Assembly: GCA_020350725.1 (NCBI GenBank)
Contig: CP070719.1
Span: 2,380,616 to 2,444,615, forward strand
Length of the DNA: 64,000 bases
DNA from: a bacterium
GTDB lineage: Bacteria; BMS3Abin14
Direction: 5' to 3'
The notes under the pieces were generated by a model. It made no database searches. It worked only from the letters and a program-made list of their open reading frames with translations, and was not told the origin of the DNA. This document shows positions 61,761 through 64,000 of the stretch, in pieces; the first letter of the stretch is position 1; every line of letters starts with the position of its first letter. Position numbers and translations under genes: made by a program.

Positions 61761-63055
61761 TCGATTATATCCGTCCCCTCCTGCTGATCCTCCTGTTATG
61801 CCACGCCCTGCCGGTGTCGGCTGTTGCGGGTGAAGGCGTCCTGTCCCCTCGGGAGGCCTACCTCCTGGCGCTGGTCAACAACGAGGACATACGGGTGGCC
61901 GCGGAAGATCTGAAGCAGGGCAGACTGGTCAGGAAACAGGCCTATTCCGTTCTTTTGCCGACCCTCACCGCCACCGCCGGCTATTCGAAGCTGTATTTCT
62001 CGGATGACCTGGAAGTGGAGAACCGGGCCTACGGGGTGTCGCTGAACCAGATGATCTACCATGGCGGGCGGGCTTTCATAGCCCTGAAGGGCGCCGAAAT
62101 GACCATCGCTGCGGCGGAACACGGTCTGGCCTTTGCCCGGTGGAGCGTCCTCATGGACCTCCTGGTGCGGACCTATTCCGCCCTTTCCTCCGAGGATCTT
62201 CTCAGGCTTGAGGATGAGCGCATTGAACGGGTGTCGGAGCAGCTGCGCTCGGCCTCAACCAAGTTCGAGATCGGCGAAGCCGCCAAGACGGATGTCCTCG
62301 CGGCAAAGGTTGCCGTGGCCACTGCCAGGAAAGACCGGGTTGAGGCCCAGAAGAACCTGGTCCTCGCCAGGAGGAGTCTCGGGGACCTCATCGGAATGGG
62401 CGGCCCGATCAGGGTAACGATGCCACCGGATGTCCCGGTTCCAGAGGCTGAGCTGGAGGAGCTGACGAGGATCGCCCTGGAGGAGCGCAGGGATCTTCTC
62501 CAGGGACGGGAGCTGGTCCGTGTGGTCGAGCAGGAGGCGAAGGAGGCGGCCAGCAGGAACCGGCCCGAAGTGGATCTTTCCGCCTCCCATACCGAATATT
62601 CCGATGAATCGCCTTTCGCCCCGGAAAGCCAGGTGTCCCTGGACATCACCTTCCCCCTGTTCCAGGGGGGACTGGTCAAATATCAGTCTCAGGAGGCCCG
62701 ATCAAGGGTTCTTCAGGCCGAGCTTGTTCTTCAAAAGAGGATAAAAGAGGTGGCCTTCGGGGTAGAGGAAGCATTCAGGGAATACGGTTCCCTCGTGGCG
62801 CAGAAGGAACTCATCGAAACGAGCCTCGAAAATGCCCGGGAGAACTACAGGCTGGAGAGGATCCGTTTCGAGCTTGGTGACGCGACGAACCTGGACGTCC
62901 TCGTCGCCCAGGGCGGTCTCTCGAGTGCTGAAAACCAGGCCGTCCTGCACCGGTATCGGACCCGTCTGGCAAAGGCGGCCTTACTTTTCTCCATCGGCAG
63001 GATGACCCCGGACGCCCTCGGTATCGCTGTCGACGAGGAGGTGCTGGAAAAATGA
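61757..63055 (+). CDS. TolC-type outer membrane efflux protein
   Basis: The 432-residue product has a signal peptide (about 1-25, IDYIRPLLLILLLCHALPVS) and two homologous halves of outer-membrane factor repeats (about 30-210 and 240-420), with helical hairpins such as IERVSEQLRSASTKFEIGEA and IRFELGDATNLDVLVAQGGL. It forms the outer-membrane channel of a tripartite efflux pump. The start is a TTG at 61757 that overlaps the tetR stop (TTGA), which would couple the translation of the two genes. GGGGGG lies just upstream. The next gene's ATG overlaps its stop. Confidence 0.92.
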   Translation: MIDYIRPLLLILLLCHALPVSAVAGEGVLSPREAYLLALVNNEDIRVAAEDLKQGRLVRKQAYSVLLPTLTATAGYSKLYFSDDLEVENRAYGVSLNQMIYHGGRAFIALKGAEMTIAAAEHGLAFARWSVLMDLLVRTYSALSSEDLLRLEDERIERVSEQLRSASTKFEIGEAAKTDVLAAKVAVATARKDRVEAQKNLVLARRSLGDLIGMGGPIRVTMPPDVPVPEAELEELTRIALEERRDLLQGRELVRVVEQEAKEAASRNRPEVDLSASHTEYSDESPFAPESQVSLDITFPLFQGGLVKYQSQEARSRVLQAELVLQKRIKEVAFGVEEAFREYGSLVAQKELIETSLENARENYRLERIRFELGDATNLDVLVAQGGLSSAENQAVLHRYRTRLAKAALLFSIGRMTPDALGIAVDEEVLEK

Positions 63056-64000
63056 ACAGGCCCACCCGCAGACATGTCGCGATCGCCTCGGCCGTCCTTT
63101 CGATCATTCTGACAGCTTCCCTCACCGGGTGCGGCAGGGACGGACGCAGCGAAGGCCCCGGATCCAGCAACGATCAGGGGCCGAATGAAGTCAGGCCGAA
63201 AAACGTCGTCGTACAGGTCACCACGCTGGAAACCGTCGAGGAAACCCTGACCCTGCCCGGCACCGTCGAGGCATGGGAAGACCTGACGCTTTCCCTGGAG
63301 CAGTCCGGTACGATCAGGTGGATCGGTCCCACGGAAGGAGACAGCCTTGCCGCGGACGAACCTGTCATCCGGATCGATACGGACACCCTGGAGAGCGAGC
63401 TGGACAGGAAGCAGACCGAGTACGACCTGAAGAAGAAGAATCTGGACCGGGTGGAATCGCTCTTCAAGGAGGAGCTTGTCAGTCAGAAGCAGTATGACGA
63501 CGCGCGTCTGGCCTTTGAGGTGGCGAAAGTGGACCTCACCCAGTCCAGGATCGATCTCGAGAAGAGCACCCTGAGGAGCCCCATTGACGGGATCCTGGAC
63601 CGGCTGCTGGTCGACCGGGGGGAATACGGAACCGTGGGAATGGCCGCCGCCGTCGTGGTCCAGATCGACAGGCTCAAGGTGATCGTGGATGTCCCTGAGA
63701 AGGACGTCCCCCATACCGCCGTGGGGCAGAAGGTCACAGTGCTGCCCGCCGAGGTGAAGGGAGTGGACGGCCTGGGGGTGACGGGAAGGATCATCCACGT
63801 CGGATACAAGGCCGACCCGATCACGCGGACCTACAGGACCAAGATCGAGATCACCAACCCGGGCCGCCGATACAGACCGGGGATGATCGTGCGTATTCGA
63901 TTCGTCAGGCGGGTTCACGAAAATGCGCTCGCCGTGCCGCTCTACGCCATCGTCGACAGGGAGGGTGAGAAGTTCGTGTTCGTGGTGGAGAACGGAGTGG
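63052..64000 (+). CDS. RND efflux membrane fusion protein (runs past the right edge)
   Basis: The visible 316 residues form a periplasmic adaptor. There is a lipoprotein signal with LTASLTGC (C27), a first beta-barrel/lipoyl half (LPGTVEAWEDLTLSLEQSGT and RWIGPTEGDSLAADEPVIRI), a helical hairpin (about 105-160, LKKKNLDRVESLFKEELVSQ), the second lipoyl half (LRSPIDGILDRLLVDRGEYG), and a beta-barrel with VDVPEKDVPHTAVGQKVTVL. The ATG overlaps the TolC-type stop (ATGA). An RND pump gene would be expected next, outside the window. Substrate is unknown. Confidence 0.92.
   Translation, partial: MNRPTRRHVAIASAVLSIILTASLTGCGRDGRSEGPGSSNDQGPNEVRPKNVVVQVTTLETVEETLTLPGTVEAWEDLTLSLEQSGTIRWIGPTEGDSLAADEPVIRIDTDTLESELDRKQTEYDLKKKNLDRVESLFKEELVSQKQYDDARLAFEVAKVDLTQSRIDLEKSTLRSPIDGILDRLLVDRGEYGTVGMAAAVVVQIDRLKVIVDVPEKDVPHTAVGQKVTVLPAEVKGVDGLGVTGRIIHVGYKADPITRTYRTKIEITNPGRRYRPGMIVRIRFVRRVHENALAVPLYAIVDREGEKFVFVVENGV

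Overview
The window is 64 kb of chromosome from a GC-rich, Gram-negative bacterium. LptF/LptG, TolC and lipoproteins indicate an outer membrane. The gene set suggests an anaerobic or facultative respirer of the deltaproteobacterial kind (Desulfuromonadota, Deferrimicrobia or a related deep lineage). The evidence is ferredoxin-linked 2-oxoglutarate oxidoreductase, indolepyruvate ferredoxin oxidoreductase, a SdhCAB complex with a five-helix cytochrome b subunit, rubrerythrin, many response regulators and MglA/CheW/DUF4388 signalling proteins. This placement is inferred from gene content and not from a marker phylogeny. Nearly all genes look ordinary and chromosomal. I found no phage, insertion sequence, CRISPR array, rRNA or tRNA.

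Layout: 1-5 kb holds the end of adenosylhomocysteinase, a repeat-rich gap, a small TPR-like gene, divergent lptF-lptG and two CheW genes. 5-12.3 kb holds a response regulator with an acidic/proline-rich linker, valS, nadC, birA and coaX. 12.3-18 kb holds an EF-G paralogue without the catalytic histidine, a double-SPOR membrane protein, a helical-repeat protein and a MglA-like GTPase with a long acidic tail. 18-27 kb holds comEC, a REC-GAF-GGDEF protein, hisS, a DUF4388-REC-GAF protein and aspS.

27-45 kb is the metabolic core. A cluster mdh-fumA-fumB-sucC-sucD-korD-korA-korB-sdhC-sdhA-sdhB-korC covers 2-oxoglutarate to oxaloacetate. A separate monomeric isocitrate dehydrogenase gene at 42.4 kb supplies 2-oxoglutarate. 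The mdh and icd promoters share the same layout (TTGACA, 17 bp, TATAGG) and the same 22-bp near-palindrome overlapping the -10 box, so the two loci probably answer to one unidentified regulator. Between them lie rubrerythrin, a J-domain protein, a SMUG-type uracil-DNA glycosylase and a flavodoxin-like protein.

45-64 kb holds a YvlD-like membrane protein, an M48 lipoprotein protease, a DUF4390-NtrY-NtrX signalling set, an M29-like aminopeptidase, an arylpyruvate/arylacetate cluster (substrate-binding protein, iorA, iorB, phenylacetate-CoA ligase), two exported proteins of unknown function, spermidine synthase, and a TetR-TolC-membrane fusion efflux operon with a clear double-palindrome operator. 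Several intergenic gaps carry a dispersed family of short phrase-like repeats (GTCCAGAG..., GTGAACTGTGAAC..., AATCCAAAATCC...), densest at 0.2-1.0 kb.
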